Part shown: piece by piece, positions 17,118 through 25,594 of the stretch
How the letters are laid out: every line of letters begins with the position of its first letter
Position numbering within the stretch: position 1 is the stretch's first letter
NCBI GenBank assembly: GCA_018240025.1
Contig: JAFEGM010000006.1
Span: 224,489-281,936 of the forward strand
Reading direction: 5' to 3'
DNA from: Verrucomicrobiota bacterium
GTDB taxonomy: Bacteria > Verrucomicrobiota > Verrucomicrobiia > Chthoniobacterales > SZAS-18
Length of the DNA stretch: 57,448 nt
Position numbers and translations under genes: made by a program
Notes under the pieces: model-generated
What the model saw: only the letters and a program-made list of their open reading frames with translations
Databases searched by the model: none
Told to the model about the DNA's origin: nothing

Positions 17118-17374
17118 GATTGCGGCGAGTCCGGCGCGCTCTCGGCGGTGGTTCACGGAGGCGGCGGACGGGTCCTTTTCTCCGAGGGTCGGGCGACGGT
17201 GGCAAGCCGGGAATTGCGAGGAAATGCATTCGGTCTGCCCCCTTTTCATGCGTCACCTGCGCGGCCTTCGGAGCGGGCATCGCCATCGGTCGACCCAGGC
17301 CGGAGTGACCTCGCCGACCGAACGTCCGTAACCGCGGCCGCGGCGGCGTTAATCGATCTCCAACATCCTCGCCT

Positions 17375-17995
17375 ATGCCTCGCTCGCTTGCCCTGTTTTC
17401 TCTCTGCGCCGCCCTCGCTCTCGCTGCCTGCAGCCGGGAGAAAATCACCCTCGAGAACGCGGCCCTGCTCCAGCCGGGCATGCCGGCCGAACGCGTGCCG
17501 GAGGTGCTGGGGGATCGGAATGTGGGCATCGCCTCGGGCGCGATCTCGAAGACCTTCACGTACCACACCGATCAGCTACGGATCATGGTGGAGACGCGCC
17601 GCGGGAAGATCACGCAGGTCCGGACCCGCGACTTGAGCCGCAAGATCGCCAACCCGGCGCGGAAGGATCTCCCGGTGCTGCAGCTTTCGTTCGACGGCAC
17701 CCGCGCCAGCACCGACGCGGCGCTGCAGCAGGGCGGTCCGGCCGCCCTGGCGGAGTGGGTGCGGCGCGAGTTGGTGCCGGGCCGGCCGATCAGGACGAGC
17801 GACGGGCGCGAGCTGATCGTGGGCGACCGCGTGCTGGCGCCCCTCGATGCCGATGGCTTCCCCGACTACGAGCGGGCGCTGGTGAAATCGGAAACCGACG
17901 AGCCGATTTGGTACACGACCTTTACGTCGGTGCTGGTGATGAACTGGAACGACCGCCAGCCGGCACTCTCGCTGTTGGTGCTGGCCGCGCGCTGA
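17375..17995 (+). CDS. Predicted lipoprotein
   Basis: A 206-residue lipoprotein with the signal MPRSLALFSLCAALALAAC; the lipobox LAAC places the lipidated cysteine at residue 19. The first mature section (ENAALLQPGMPAERVPEVLGDRNVGIASGAISKTFTYHTDQLRIMVETRRGKI) resembles the short SmpA/OmlA-type fold found in outer-membrane lipoproteins, with a loop LQPGMPAERVPEVLG. The rest is not recognised. It starts 257 bases from the divergent PEP-CTERM gene; nothing convincing as a riboswitch is seen in that gap. It converges with the DUF4198 gene, five bases from stop to stop. Confidence 0.75.
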   Translation: MPRSLALFSLCAALALAACSREKITLENAALLQPGMPAERVPEVLGDRNVGIASGAISKTFTYHTDQLRIMVETRRGKITQVRTRDLSRKIANPARKDLPVLQLSFDGTRASTDAALQQGGPAALAEWVRRELVPGRPIRTSDGRELIVGDRVLAPLDADGFPDYERALVKSETDEPIWYTTFTSVLVMNWNDRQPALSLLVLAAR

Positions 17996-18000
17996 GCGCG

Positions 18001-18786
18001 TTACTTCACGCGCAGGGTCAGCGTGGTGAAGTCGCTCTCCCAATCGACCTCGCCCGAGGCTGGACGCAGGTCGGTGCCGCGCAGCAGGTGCAGCCCCTGC
18101 TGCCGGATGCGGAAGGTGGCGCGGCCGTTCGCATCGGTCCGCCGGGTGATGCCGCGGGTCTGACCGGCGACGACGAGATTGAGCGCGAATCCCGCCAGCG
18201 GCTGACCTTGGCGGAGCACCCGCACGGGGAACTCCTCGCCGGGTTCGAGCGACAGCGGGGACCGCTCGGGGACGATCTCGAGTCCGAGGCCGAGCGGCTG
18301 GCTCCACGAGCGGTCGGCGGGATCGGCCGTGGCCTCCACGAACGTCTTCGAGTGCTTCACGTAGCTCTCCTTCCAGCGCTTCTGCTTCCGCGCCCGTTTG
18401 CGGATGTCCGGAGTGGCCGAAATCTCGTCGAGATAGTGCCCGACCTTGGACATCTCCATCTCCAGCGTCCGCGGCTTGAGCGTCACGCCGACCGTGGCCA
18501 GGCCCGCCGTGGCGAGGGTGGCATCGAAGCGCATCGATTGCGGCGCGGCGGCCGGGGAGAGATCGATCGTCGTGGCGCCGAGGCGGAGCTTGGCCGTCTG
18601 CACGCGCTCGGGCTTCACGGCCACATCGAGCTTCGGGAAGGTCATCCCGCTGGTCAGATCGAAATGCAGCGGGGTGTTCGGCGTCGGGTCGAAGGTGCTC
18701 GGCACGAGATAGGTGTCGTGCGCGCCGACGGCCGGCAGCAGCAGGCCGAAAAGCGCGAGAGCGGCGAGGCGGGGGCGGGGGAACAT
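18001..18786 (-). CDS. DUF4198 domain-containing exported protein
   Basis: A 261-residue protein with a signal peptide (MFPRPRLAALALFGLLLPAVGA) cut before HDTYLVPSTFDPTP. The HDxYLxP start of the mature chain is the hallmark of DUF4198 (NikM/CbiK-like) proteins, in which the N-terminal histidine lies near a metal site. The C-terminal part (FPVRVLRQGQPLAGFALNLV...TRRTDANGRATFRIRQQG) is a transthyretin-like beta domain. Family members are often linked to metal uptake, and there is no metal transporter beside this one. The ATG at 18784-18786 is required for the signal peptide. Confidence 0.87.
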   Translation of the reverse strand: MFPRPRLAALALFGLLLPAVGAHDTYLVPSTFDPTPNTPLHFDLTSGMTFPKLDVAVKPERVQTAKLRLGATTIDLSPAAAPQSMRFDATLATAGLATVGVTLKPRTLEMEMSKVGHYLDEISATPDIRKRARKQKRWKESYVKHSKTFVEATADPADRSWSQPLGLGLEIVPERSPLSLEPGEEFPVRVLRQGQPLAGFALNLVVAGQTRGITRRTDANGRATFRIRQQGLHLLRGTDLRPASGEVDWESDFTTLTLRVK

Positions 18787-18868
18787 GCGCGCAGCCTGCC
18801 TCAGACTCGATCCCGGGGGTAGTCGATTCCGCTCGTGGCAAGGGGCGCGCTCGGAGTTGTATGCGGGG

Positions 18869-20257
18869 ATGTCTCCGCTGCGTCTGTGCCTGCTTGCGTG
18901 CCTCAGTCTCGGGCTGGCGCCGGCCGGTTCTTCCGCGGCGGAGCGGCTCTTGCTCGAAAATGTGCGGGTCATCGACGTCGCCCGCGGCCAGGCCGGGCCG
19001 TCGGTCAGCGTGGCGGTCGTCGACGGGCGCCTTGCGTCGATCGGCGCGGACACCGCGGTGTCGGAAGGGGCGCGACGGGTCGACGGGCGCGGCGCGTTCC
19101 TGCTGCCCGGGCTGATCGATCTGCACGTCCATTTGTTCAACCACTCCACCCGCCGTCCGCCCAACGAGTGGACGTTTCCGCTCTTCGTCGCGCACGGGGT
19201 GACCGGCGTGCGGGAAATGCGCACGCAGGCCGAGGGTCTGCCGTTCGTGCGGCGGTGGGAGGAGCAGCGCGCGGCGGGCCGATTGCTGGCTCCCCGCATC
19301 CTGGCCACCGGGGGTGCAGTGGTCGCCAGCACGCCGGAGGAGGCGCGGGAATTGGTCCGGAAGACGCGCGCGGCGGGGCTCGATTTCCTCAAGCTCTTCT
19401 CGCCGCACCCCGAGTCGGTCTGGCGCGCGCTGATGGCCGAAGCGCGCCGCGTCGGACTGCCGGTCGCCGGTCACACCCCGCAGAGCGTGAGCGCGCTGGA
19501 GTCCGCGCAACTCGGCCAGCGCAGCAACGAGCATCTCACCCAGATCTACGAAGCCTGCACGGCCGCGCATGAAGCGCTCCTTGCGGCCCGGCGCGAGCTG
19601 GATTCCGCGCGCGCCACCGCACTGACCGCGCGACAGGAGGCGGACATCCTGCGCGCATTCGACCCCGCGCTGGCGGCGCCCCTCGCGGTCGCCCTCGCCC
19701 GCACCGGCCAGGTCCAAGTGCCGACGCTGGTGCTGCCGCACGCCGAGGCGCATGCGTTCGCCCGGGATCCGCGCGCGGATCCGCGCTGGCCGCTGCTGCG
19801 GGCCGACGAGCAGGCGCGCTGGGAACGCCTGCTGCGCGAGCCGCTGTCGGGAGGGCCGGAGCTGGCCGCGCGGCGTTGGGAGGTCTCGCGCCGGCTGGTC
19901 GGCCTGCTGCACGCGGGAGGCGTGCGGATTCTGGCCGGGACCGACACGCCGATGCCCACGATCTATCCGGGGTACTCGCTGCACGACGAATTGGAGCGGC
20001 TGGTCGAAGCCGGCCTGTCCCCGGCCGATGCCCTGCGCGCGGCCACGCTGTGGGCGGCGGATTTTCTGGGCCGGGGCGATCTCGGTCGCCTCGAGCCCGG
20101 CGCGCGGGCCGATCTCGTCCTGCTGGCGTCCGATCCGCTCACCGACATCCGGCACACGCGGAGCATCCTGGCCGTTTGTCTCGAAGGTCGCTGGCTCGAG
20201 CGCGCGGAACTCGATGCGCTGCTGCGCCCGACGAAGGCGGCCGAGGCGGGACGCTGA
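18869..20257 (+). CDS. Exported amidohydrolase family protein
   Basis: A 462-residue metal-dependent hydrolase of the amidohydrolase superfamily. A signal peptide (about residues 1-23, LRLCLLACLSLGLAPAGSSA) directs it to the periplasm. The first metal motif is DLHVHLF after PGLI, further ligand candidates are in PVAGHTPQS and NEHLTQ, and the catalytic aspartate is in LAGTDTPMPT. The small composite beta domain closes at the C-terminus (GRLEPGARADLVLLASDPL). Related enzymes include imidazolonepropionase-like and Xaa-Pro dipeptidase-like amidohydrolases; the substrate is not known. The ATG at 18869 gives the signal peptide. Confidence 0.9.
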   Translation: MSPLRLCLLACLSLGLAPAGSSAAERLLLENVRVIDVARGQAGPSVSVAVVDGRLASIGADTAVSEGARRVDGRGAFLLPGLIDLHVHLFNHSTRRPPNEWTFPLFVAHGVTGVREMRTQAEGLPFVRRWEEQRAAGRLLAPRILATGGAVVASTPEEARELVRKTRAAGLDFLKLFSPHPESVWRALMAEARRVGLPVAGHTPQSVSALESAQLGQRSNEHLTQIYEACTAAHEALLAARRELDSARATALTARQEADILRAFDPALAAPLAVALARTGQVQVPTLVLPHAEAHAFARDPRADPRWPLLRADEQARWERLLREPLSGGPELAARRWEVSRRLVGLLHAGGVRILAGTDTPMPTIYPGYSLHDELERLVEAGLSPADALRAATLWAADFLGRGDLGRLEPGARADLVLLASDPLTDIRHTRSILAVCLEGRWLERAELDALLRPTKAAEAGR

Positions 20258-20307
20258 GAGCGCGGAATCCACTTGTTGTCTGCGCCGCTCGCAGGTCCGT
20301 TCCCGGC

Positions 20308-20931
20308 ATGGAGTCGCACGCCTATCTCGTTTTCGCGCTCGCGCTGGCCGTCGCCGTGGCGACGCCGGGGCCCGGCATTTTGGCGGTCGCGTCGTGCGCC
20401 ATCGGCCGGGGCTTCCGCGCCGCCTTCGGCCTGACCATGGGCATCGTGGTCGGCGATGTGATCTTCTTCCTCCTCTCCGTCTTCGGCCTGGCGGCCCTGG
20501 CCGCGACCATGGGCGAGTTCTTCCTGTTCGTAAAGATCGTGGGCGGCGCTTATCTCATCTGGCTGGGCCTGAAGCTCTGGCGCGCGCAGCCCGCCCCCGT
20601 CGAACCGCGCGACGATCCGAAGGCTGAACGTGGCTTCCTGCGCAATGCGCTGGCCGGACTCGCCGTCACGCTGAGCAATCCGAAGGCCATCGGTTTCTAC
20701 GCGGGGTTGCTGCCGACGATCGTCGATATCGCGCATCTGCGCGTGATCGACATCACCGTCATGACCGGCATCGTCATCGGGGTGGTCGCGCTCATTCCCC
20801 TGGCTTACGCCGCCGCGGCGGCCCGCGCGCGCGGATTCCTGGCGGACGAACGTCGTCTGCGGGTCGTGAATCGCACCGCCGGCACGGCCATGATCGGTGT
20901 CGGCGTCTCGGTCGCGGCCGGCGGGCAGTGA
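20308..20931 (+). CDS. LysE family translocator
   Basis: A 207-residue inner-membrane exporter of the LysE/RhtB family with about six helices. The N-terminal helix has the family signature ATPGPGILAVASCAIGRGFRAAFG, followed by KIVGGAYLIWLGLKLWRA and the conserved LSNPKAIGFYAGLLP. Such proteins export amino acids or similar small molecules. It lies 50 bases after the amidohydrolase gene on the same strand and could remove its product, but that link is only an inference. Confidence 0.92.
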   Translation: MESHAYLVFALALAVAVATPGPGILAVASCAIGRGFRAAFGLTMGIVVGDVIFFLLSVFGLAALAATMGEFFLFVKIVGGAYLIWLGLKLWRAQPAPVEPRDDPKAERGFLRNALAGLAVTLSNPKAIGFYAGLLPTIVDIAHLRVIDITVMTGIVIGVVALIPLAYAAAAARARGFLADERRLRVVNRTAGTAMIGVGVSVAAGGQ

Positions 20932-20955
20932 GGCGGCGGCGCTGAGGCTGGTGCG

Positions 20956-21444
20956 TCAGAGCGGCGGCAGCGTCCCAGGACGCAGCGAGAAGGTCACACG
21001 CTGCAGGCCCAGCGCGCGGATTTCGCCGAGCAACTCGATCACCCGCCCATGCGGTGCGTCCTTGTCGGCGCGAAGGAAGACCCGCAGTTCGAGTCGCTGC
21101 GCCGCCGCCGCGGCGCTCCGCTGCTGCAGTTCCGCCAGCAGCTCTGCCGGGGTGCGAACGGAGCGCTCCGCGCCGTCCACCACCGCCAGCGTGCCGTCCG
21201 CCAGCAGCTGTACGAGGCAAACGGGCGGGTTCGACTCGGTCGGCCAGCGCGGTGGCGGCGTGCGGCCCGGCAGCAGCATCTGCAGGCACTGGAGGCGGAC
21301 CATGCTCAGGCTGACCAGCATGAAGCTGGCGAGCAGGAAGAACATGATGTCGATGAGCGGAATGATCTCGATCCGGGCGCGTTTGCGCGCGGCCGGAGCT
21401 GCGAAGAGCTGCGGGCGAGCAGGCAGGGCGAGAGCTGGACGCAT
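20956..21444 (-). CDS. ExbD/TolR family protein (orphan)
   Basis: A 162-residue protein with a short cytoplasmic N-terminus, one membrane helix (IIPLIDIMFFLLASFMLVSL) and a periplasmic domain. D32 in PLIDIMFF matches the proton-conducting aspartate of ExbD/TolR. These proteins form energy-transducing channels with ExbB/TolQ and drive TonB or TolA. No exbB, tonB or tonB-dependent receptor gene lies next to it, so its partner must be encoded elsewhere. The periplasmic part (RVFLRADKDAPHGRVIELLGEIRALGLQRVTF) keeps the ExbD core. Confidence 0.9.
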   Translation of the reverse strand: MRPALALPARPQLFAAPAARKRARIEIIPLIDIMFFLLASFMLVSLSMVRLQCLQMLLPGRTPPPRWPTESNPPVCLVQLLADGTLAVVDGAERSVRTPAELLAELQQRSAAAAAQRLELRVFLRADKDAPHGRVIELLGEIRALGLQRVTFSLRPGTLPPL

Positions 21445-21483
21445 GTCCAGCAGACGGGGCCGGGCGGCGTCCCTTAGGCGCGC

Positions 21484-22014
21484 TCAGGGCGTGGCGGCGC
21501 CGTAGCGCAGACGCAGCAGTTGCACGCGGCCGTCGGGCGCGAGCTGGAGGATGAACAGGCGGTCGTATTCGCGCTCCGGGATGACCTCGAGCTTCGGCCC
21601 GCCCAGCGCCTCGATGAGCGCAGGCACGGTATTGTTATGGCCGGCCACCAACACGGTCTGTCCGCGGCGCGCCTTGAGCGCCTGCACGAGGGCAGCGGTG
21701 TCGCGCGCCGAGAACACCTCGGGCTTGAGCTGCAGCCGCTCGGCCAGCGGCGCGACCGTCTGCTGGGTGCGCTTGAAATGGCTGGCGAAGAGCGCCGTCA
21801 CCCCGGTCTCGGCGAACATGCGCGCGAGTTCGCGGGCCCGGAGCTGCCCGGCTTCGCTCAGGTCGGGATCGGCGTTGTCGGGCGCCACGACCGCCTTCTC
21901 GCCGTGACGCACGAGGATCACCGTCAACGTCTCGTCGCCGGCGGCAGCGAGTGCACGCCCGGAGAGCAGCAGCGGCAGCGCGAGGACGAAGGCGATGGTT
22001 CGGAGCAGGCGCAT
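21484..22014 (-). CDS. Exported histidine phosphatase family protein
   Basis: A 176-residue protein of the histidine phosphatase (SixA/PGM-like) superfamily. A signal peptide (MRLLRTIAFVLALPLLLSGRALA) is followed by the catalytic VILVRHGEKA, in which the histidine takes the phosphate. Further motifs are LSEAGQLRARELA and LVAGHNNTVPALIEALGG, the latter carrying the second catalytic histidine. The natural substrate is unknown. Its ATG lies seven bases after the stop of the upstream secreted protein, so both are probably in one operon. Confidence 0.9.
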   Translation of the reverse strand: MRLLRTIAFVLALPLLLSGRALAAAGDETLTVILVRHGEKAVVAPDNADPDLSEAGQLRARELARMFAETGVTALFASHFKRTQQTVAPLAERLQLKPEVFSARDTAALVQALKARRGQTVLVAGHNNTVPALIEALGGPKLEVIPEREYDRLFILQLAPDGRVQLLRLRYGAATP

Positions 22015-22020
22015 GGCGGT

Positions 22021-23076
22021 TTACTTGCGGCGTTCGCCCGGCATCGGAGGGAGCTTGGCGGGCTTGGGCGCACCCTGCCAGAACTTCGGGTCGGTGTCGG
22101 GATGACGGTCCTCGGCGAAGCGTTCCTCCGCGAAGGCATCGCGCACGGTCTGGTTGGCGGCCGTGACCCTCCGGGCGGCGGCATAGAATTGGGCCAGGGC
22201 CGGCAGCTTCTCGTTCTCGACCGGCCAGTAACGTTCGGGCGGGAGAAGTTTGTGGAAGGCCTCGCCGGCCGCAGCCCAGGGATTCTCCGCCAGAGCGGGA
22301 TGGAGCGAGCTGCGCTTGAGTTCGATCAATTGCAGCAGCCGTGCCTCGACCAGCACGCCGAGACTGGCGTGCTTGGCGGCGCGGGTGGCGAACCAGAGCG
22401 CGACGAACAGGTCGGGATTCTCCCAGGCATTGCCGAGTTGGATGATCCCGCAGATGCCCTTGATGGCGGCCTCGGCCTCGGCCGGCTCGAGCTTGGGCGG
22501 GAGGAAGGTGACGAGCTGGCGGGCGGTGTCCTGCGTGCGGCCGTCGCGATACCACTCGAGCGCCAGCAGCTGATATTTCTCACGGCCGAAGTGCGCGTTC
22601 GGGTTGAGCGCAATGGCCTCGCCGATCTTCGCGATGGCCGCGTGCAGATCGGCGAGGTCGGTGTCGCGGGCGGCATTTCGAAACCAGCGATGCGCGTGGA
22701 ACGTGCCGAGGTTGGCCAGGCGCCGATACTCCTGCTCGGCCTTGGCTTTCGGGTCGGTCAGGCGTGCGATGGCCGCCGACTTCTTCTCCATCCAGCCGAT
22801 GGCCGCAGTCGCATCGCCCGTCTGGTCGAGCGCCACCGCCAGATCGTCGTAGAGCGCGGCCGGCGCGCGGTCGGGCGCAGCCTCGATTTCCTGCTGCACG
22901 CGCTCGGCGCGCATTTCGTAGAAGCGTCGCGACGGCTGGGGGAAATCGCCCAGCACGGTCGAGAGCACATCGAGATGGCCACGGGCCTCGGCGGCGAGCG
23001 TGTCGCGATCCCACAGACAGGCGTGGGCGGGAAGCGCGGCGAGCAGAGCTGCGAGAATCAGGGCGGGGGACTTCAT
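22021..23076 (-). CDS. Exported TPR-like protein of unknown function
   Basis: A 351-residue exported protein with a signal peptide (MKSPALILAALLAALPAHA) and a mature start CLWDRDTLAAEARGHLDVLS. The middle contains helical pairs that resemble TPR units (ALYDDLAVALDQTGDATAAIGWMEKK and LADLHAAIAKIGEAIALNPNAHFGREKYQLLALEWYRDG). I do not recognise the family. It lies upstream of the histidine phosphatase (six-base gap) and five bases downstream of the TRIC channel gene, all on the minus strand, which suggests a three-gene operon. The ATG at 23074-23076 is required for the signal peptide. Confidence 0.78.
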   Translation of the reverse strand: MKSPALILAALLAALPAHACLWDRDTLAAEARGHLDVLSTVLGDFPQPSRRFYEMRAERVQQEIEAAPDRAPAALYDDLAVALDQTGDATAAIGWMEKKSAAIARLTDPKAKAEQEYRRLANLGTFHAHRWFRNAARDTDLADLHAAIAKIGEAIALNPNAHFGREKYQLLALEWYRDGRTQDTARQLVTFLPPKLEPAEAEAAIKGICGIIQLGNAWENPDLFVALWFATRAAKHASLGVLVEARLLQLIELKRSSLHPALAENPWAAAGEAFHKLLPPERYWPVENEKLPALAQFYAAARRVTAANQTVRDAFAEERFAEDRHPDTDPKFWQGAPKPAKLPPMPGERRK

Positions 23077-23081
23077 GTCGA

Positions 23082-23699
23082 TCAGACAGGTTCCGTGGTC
23101 AGATTGAAGCGAATGGCAAGCGCGCGGATGAGGTAGGTCAGCAGCACGGTGATGAGCGCCGCTTCGGGCGTCGGCACGAGGTCGTAACGACGAAGGAAGA
23201 CGAAGGTCGAGGCACCGACGATGGCCGCGATGGCGTAGTATTGACCAGGCTTCATGAAGAGCGGCTCCTGCCGGGTGATGATGTCGCGCAGGAGGCCGCC
23301 GCCGACGGCATTGATCGCCCCGATGAGAATGGCGGCCGCGCTGTTCAGGCCGAAGAGCATCGCCTTCTGCGCGCCCACCACCGCATAGGCACCGAGGCCG
23401 AGCGCATCGACCTGCGCGATGAGCGGATCGAGCTTGGCAATGCGATGCCGCAGCACGAGACCGAGCCCCCCGGCCGCGCCGATGGCATAGAGATAGCGCG
23501 GGTCGGTCAACACCGCCGAAGGACCGCTGGCAATGAAGAAACCGTCGCGCAGCAGCGCCCCGCCGATCCCGCTGACGAAGGCCAGCGTGAGCAACCCGAT
23601 CACATCGTATCCGCGCCGCACTGCCGCCAGCGCGCCGGACAGCGCGAACATCGCCGTGGCGAAGAGATCGAGATAGATGGGCAGCTGAAAAACAGGCAC
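23082..23699 (-). CDS. Trimeric intracellular cation channel (TRIC/UPF0126) family protein
   Basis: A 205-residue membrane protein with about seven helices and the two-repeat TRIC/UPF0126 pattern: ALSGALAAVRRGYDVIGLLTLAFVSGIGGALLRD and VVGAQKAMLFGLNSAAAILIGAINAVGGGLLRDII. The GGxLRD sequence at the end of each repeat is diagnostic. Bacterial members form trimeric cation channels. A GTG at 23697-23699 is chosen as start because homologues begin close to FQLPIYLDLFAT. An upstream ATG at 23765 would add residues encoded by a repeat-like purine run (23715-23742), which is unlikely to be protein. Confidence 0.88.
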   Translation of the reverse strand: MPVFQLPIYLDLFATAMFALSGALAAVRRGYDVIGLLTLAFVSGIGGALLRDGFFIASGPSAVLTDPRYLYAIGAAGGLGLVLRHRIAKLDPLIAQVDALGLGAYAVVGAQKAMLFGLNSAAAILIGAINAVGGGLLRDIITRQEPLFMKPGQYYAIAAIVGASTFVFLRRYDLVPTPEAALITVLLTYLIRALAIRFNLTTEPV

Positions 23700-23714
23700 G
23701 GAGCGGAAAGAAAA

Positions 23715-23742
23715 GGAGGAAGGATGAAGGAAGAAGGCGGAA
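23715..23742 (-). repeat. Short 7-bp tandem repeat (GGNNGAA x4)
   Basis: Four units in register on the plus strand: GGAGGAA, GGATGAA, GGAAGAA and GGCGGAA. The repeat lies between the TRIC start and the stop of the upstream gene. It shares the seven-base period of the larger elements at 5728, 26509 and 48019, but it lacks their 34-bp box. Confidence 0.6.
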
Positions 23743-23786
23743 GGGGCCAGCCTTGGGCGTGGCATGCCGCCGTTGCCCGATTTCCT

Positions 23787-24164
23787 TTAGCCTTGCTCGT
23801 TCGTCTTTGTCTTCCGGTTCCACCAGATGCCGGCGGCGAGGGCACCGGCGGTGTAGGCGAGCACGTCGAGAGGATCGCCCGTGACCTTTAGAAAACAGGG
23901 TGCAATGGCTTCGGCGATGACCGACCAGATGACGAGATGAAAGACGATCTCGCTCCAGCGCGGGGCGGCGTCATCGAGCCTAAGGCCGGTGCGGCGTTGC
24001 AGCCAGAGGATCAGCGGCAGCGCGGCGGGGATGAGCCAGAGGTCGTTGAAGTGCGAATGCAGGAAGGCCGACGGGACGTGCGGCTTCAGCGCCCAGCGGT
24101 TCAACGCGTAGGCGGCGCAGGCGAGGAGACAAAGAGGGTCGAGCGCGTAGCGGAACCGCTTCAC
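23787..24164 (-). CDS. Predicted inner-membrane protein
   Basis: A 125-residue membrane protein with about four helices (PLCLLACAAYALNRWAL, LWLIPAALPLILWLQRRTGLR, WSEIVFHLVIWSVIAEAIAPCFL and LDVLAYTAGALAAGIWW). The sequence HSHFNDLWLIP is distinctive and conserved-looking, with two histidines and an Asn-Asp pair on one helix face. It may be a distant VanZ-like protein, but I cannot assign a function. The GTG at 24162-24164 overlaps the stop codon of a 21-codon reading frame upstream, which suggests coupled translation. Confidence 0.72.
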   Translation of the reverse strand: MKRFRYALDPLCLLACAAYALNRWALKPHVPSAFLHSHFNDLWLIPAALPLILWLQRRTGLRLDDAAPRWSEIVFHLVIWSVIAEAIAPCFLKVTGDPLDVLAYTAGALAAGIWWNRKTKTNEQG

Positions 24165-24226
24165 AGCGCCCAGACGATGAGCACGCCGGAGAGGATGGCG
24201 AGAATGGCTTTGGCGAGCAGCAACAT
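24161..24226 (-). CDS. Possible 21-residue membrane peptide
   Basis: A short frame encodes MLLLAKAILAILSGVLIVWAL, almost entirely one hydrophobic helix. Its TGA overlaps the GTG start of the next membrane-protein gene. The overlap and the purely hydrophobic content argue for a real small protein or a coupling leader. There is no Shine-Dalgarno sequence before the ATG, and a frame this short can occur by chance. Confidence 0.4.
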   Translation of the reverse strand: MLLLAKAILAILSGVLIVWAL

Positions 24227-24253
24227 GGTGATGGAGTTGGGAGTGGCGGAGCG

Positions 24254-25594
24254 TTACCAGAGCCTTCGCTGCAAGTCCCGGAAGCGGTCGACGATTCCGG
24301 CGCTGCCGGCATGAGCCCGATCGCGGACGATTTGTCGGCCGCCGGCCCAGACGTCGGTGATGGCGGTGCGTTCGATCGAAAAGACCAGGCTGGCGAGCAG
24401 GGAGACGTCCTCGGCTCCGGCGATGGAGGGGTCGTCGAGGTCCACCGCGATCCAATCGGCCCGCGACTCCGGGGCCGGCAGTCCGAGCGAGCGCGCGCCG
24501 CCGGTGGTGGCCGCCGCGTACAGACGACGTGCCAGACCGTCGGGGGTCTGGTCGGTGGGCGGCGAGAGCGCGGCCCGCTCCAGCAGGCTGAGGCGGAGGT
24601 GGTATTCGAGCTGCCGGGCGTCCTCCAGCGGGGCGATCTGGATCTGGGAATCGGTCCCGAGGGCGAGCGAAACGCCCTGCGTATCGAGGAGGTCGGCCCG
24701 CACCGTGCCGTCGCCGAGATTGCGCTCGGTCGTGGGGCAGGCGCAGACGCCGGCCCGGGCCGCGCCGAGGAGCGCGTGCTCGCCGGGGGTGAGATGGACC
24801 GCGTGGATGAGCGTCGTGCGGGCGCCGAGCAGACCGGCGCGCTGCAGCACGGTGACCGGCGTGGCGCCGTGCTCGGCGCGCACATCGCTGTTCTCGCCCG
24901 GTTGCTCCGACGCGTGGAAATGCAGCGGCCAGGCGTGGTCCGCGGCGAAGGCCCCGAGACGGCGCGCGTAGTCGAGGGTCACCGCGCGCAGCGAATGCGG
25001 CGCCAGGCCGACGCGCCGGGTGCGACCCAATTCGGCGGTACGCTGGCAGAGCACTTCGGGATCGGCCGTGCAGAAGCGGCGCTGCGCGGGGTGCAGGTCG
25101 CGATTGTACCCGCCGCGCTCGTAGCCGGCCTGCAGCAGGACGATGCCGATGCCGACGTCGTCCGCCGCCGCCGCGATGGCCCGGGCCGTGGCCAGCGGGT
25201 CGTCGTAGGGCGTGCCGTCCGGCTGGTGGTGGACGTAGTGGAATTCCCCGACCCAGGCGATCCCGGCCAGCGCCATCTCGAGGAAGCACATGCGGGCCGC
25301 GTCGTACAGGTCGTCGGGCGTCAGGCTCAGCGCCGCGTGGTACATCTTCTCCCGCCAGGTCCAGAAGGTGTCGCGGTCGGCCCGGGTCCGATGCTCCGTG
25401 CGGCCGCGCAGGACGCGCTGGAAGCTGTGCGAATGCGCATTGACGAAGGCCGGCAGGAGCGCGCGCCGGGGCAGGCGGGTGCAGCCGTTCTCGGCCGGTT
25501 CGATGCGGGCGCTGGCGCCCTCGAAGACGACCGCGAGGTCGCGCTCGAAGCGCTCGCCATTCCAGGTCCACTCGGCGGCGATACGCGTGCTCAT
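24254..25594 (-). CDS. hutF: Formimidoylglutamate deiminase HutF
   Basis: A 446-residue amidohydrolase-superfamily enzyme that converts N-formimino-L-glutamate to N-formyl-L-glutamate and ammonia in histidine breakdown. The zinc motif is NAHSHSFQR with H54 and H56. HFHASEQ carries a later ligand histidine, and LGTDSQIQIAPLEDAR carries the catalytic aspartate. The segment FQRVLRGRTEHR is typical of HutF and separates it from guanine deaminase. Other hut genes (hutH, hutU, hutI, hutG) are not in the window. The ATG overlaps the stop of ridA by four bases. Confidence 0.9.
   Translation of the reverse strand: MSTRIAAEWTWNGERFERDLAVVFEGASARIEPAENGCTRLPRRALLPAFVNAHSHSFQRVLRGRTEHRTRADRDTFWTWREKMYHAALSLTPDDLYDAARMCFLEMALAGIAWVGEFHYVHHQPDGTPYDDPLATARAIAAAADDVGIGIVLLQAGYERGGYNRDLHPAQRRFCTADPEVLCQRTAELGRTRRVGLAPHSLRAVTLDYARRLGAFAADHAWPLHFHASEQPGENSDVRAEHGATPVTVLQRAGLLGARTTLIHAVHLTPGEHALLGAARAGVCACPTTERNLGDGTVRADLLDTQGVSLALGTDSQIQIAPLEDARQLEYHLRLSLLERAALSPPTDQTPDGLARRLYAAATTGGARSLGLPAPESRADWIAVDLDDPSIAGAEDVSLLASLVFSIERTAITDVWAGGRQIVRDRAHAGSAGIVDRFRDLQRRLW

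Noticed and set aside
17118..17374. Possible riboswitch in the 257-base divergent gap
   Set aside because: I looked for cobalamin, GEMM, THF and SAM core motifs and found no convincing match; the gap shows only GC-rich sequence with weak pairing.
17576..20272. An 898-codon minus-strand frame across the lipoprotein, DUF4198 and amidohydrolase region
   Set aside because: The plus-strand lipoprotein and amidohydrolase have signal peptides and catalytic motifs, and this frame has neither.
23700..23765. Longer N-terminus of the TRIC channel from the ATG at 23765
   Set aside because: It would encode a repeat-derived stretch (FFLHPSSFSF), and homologues start close to FQLPIYLDL.
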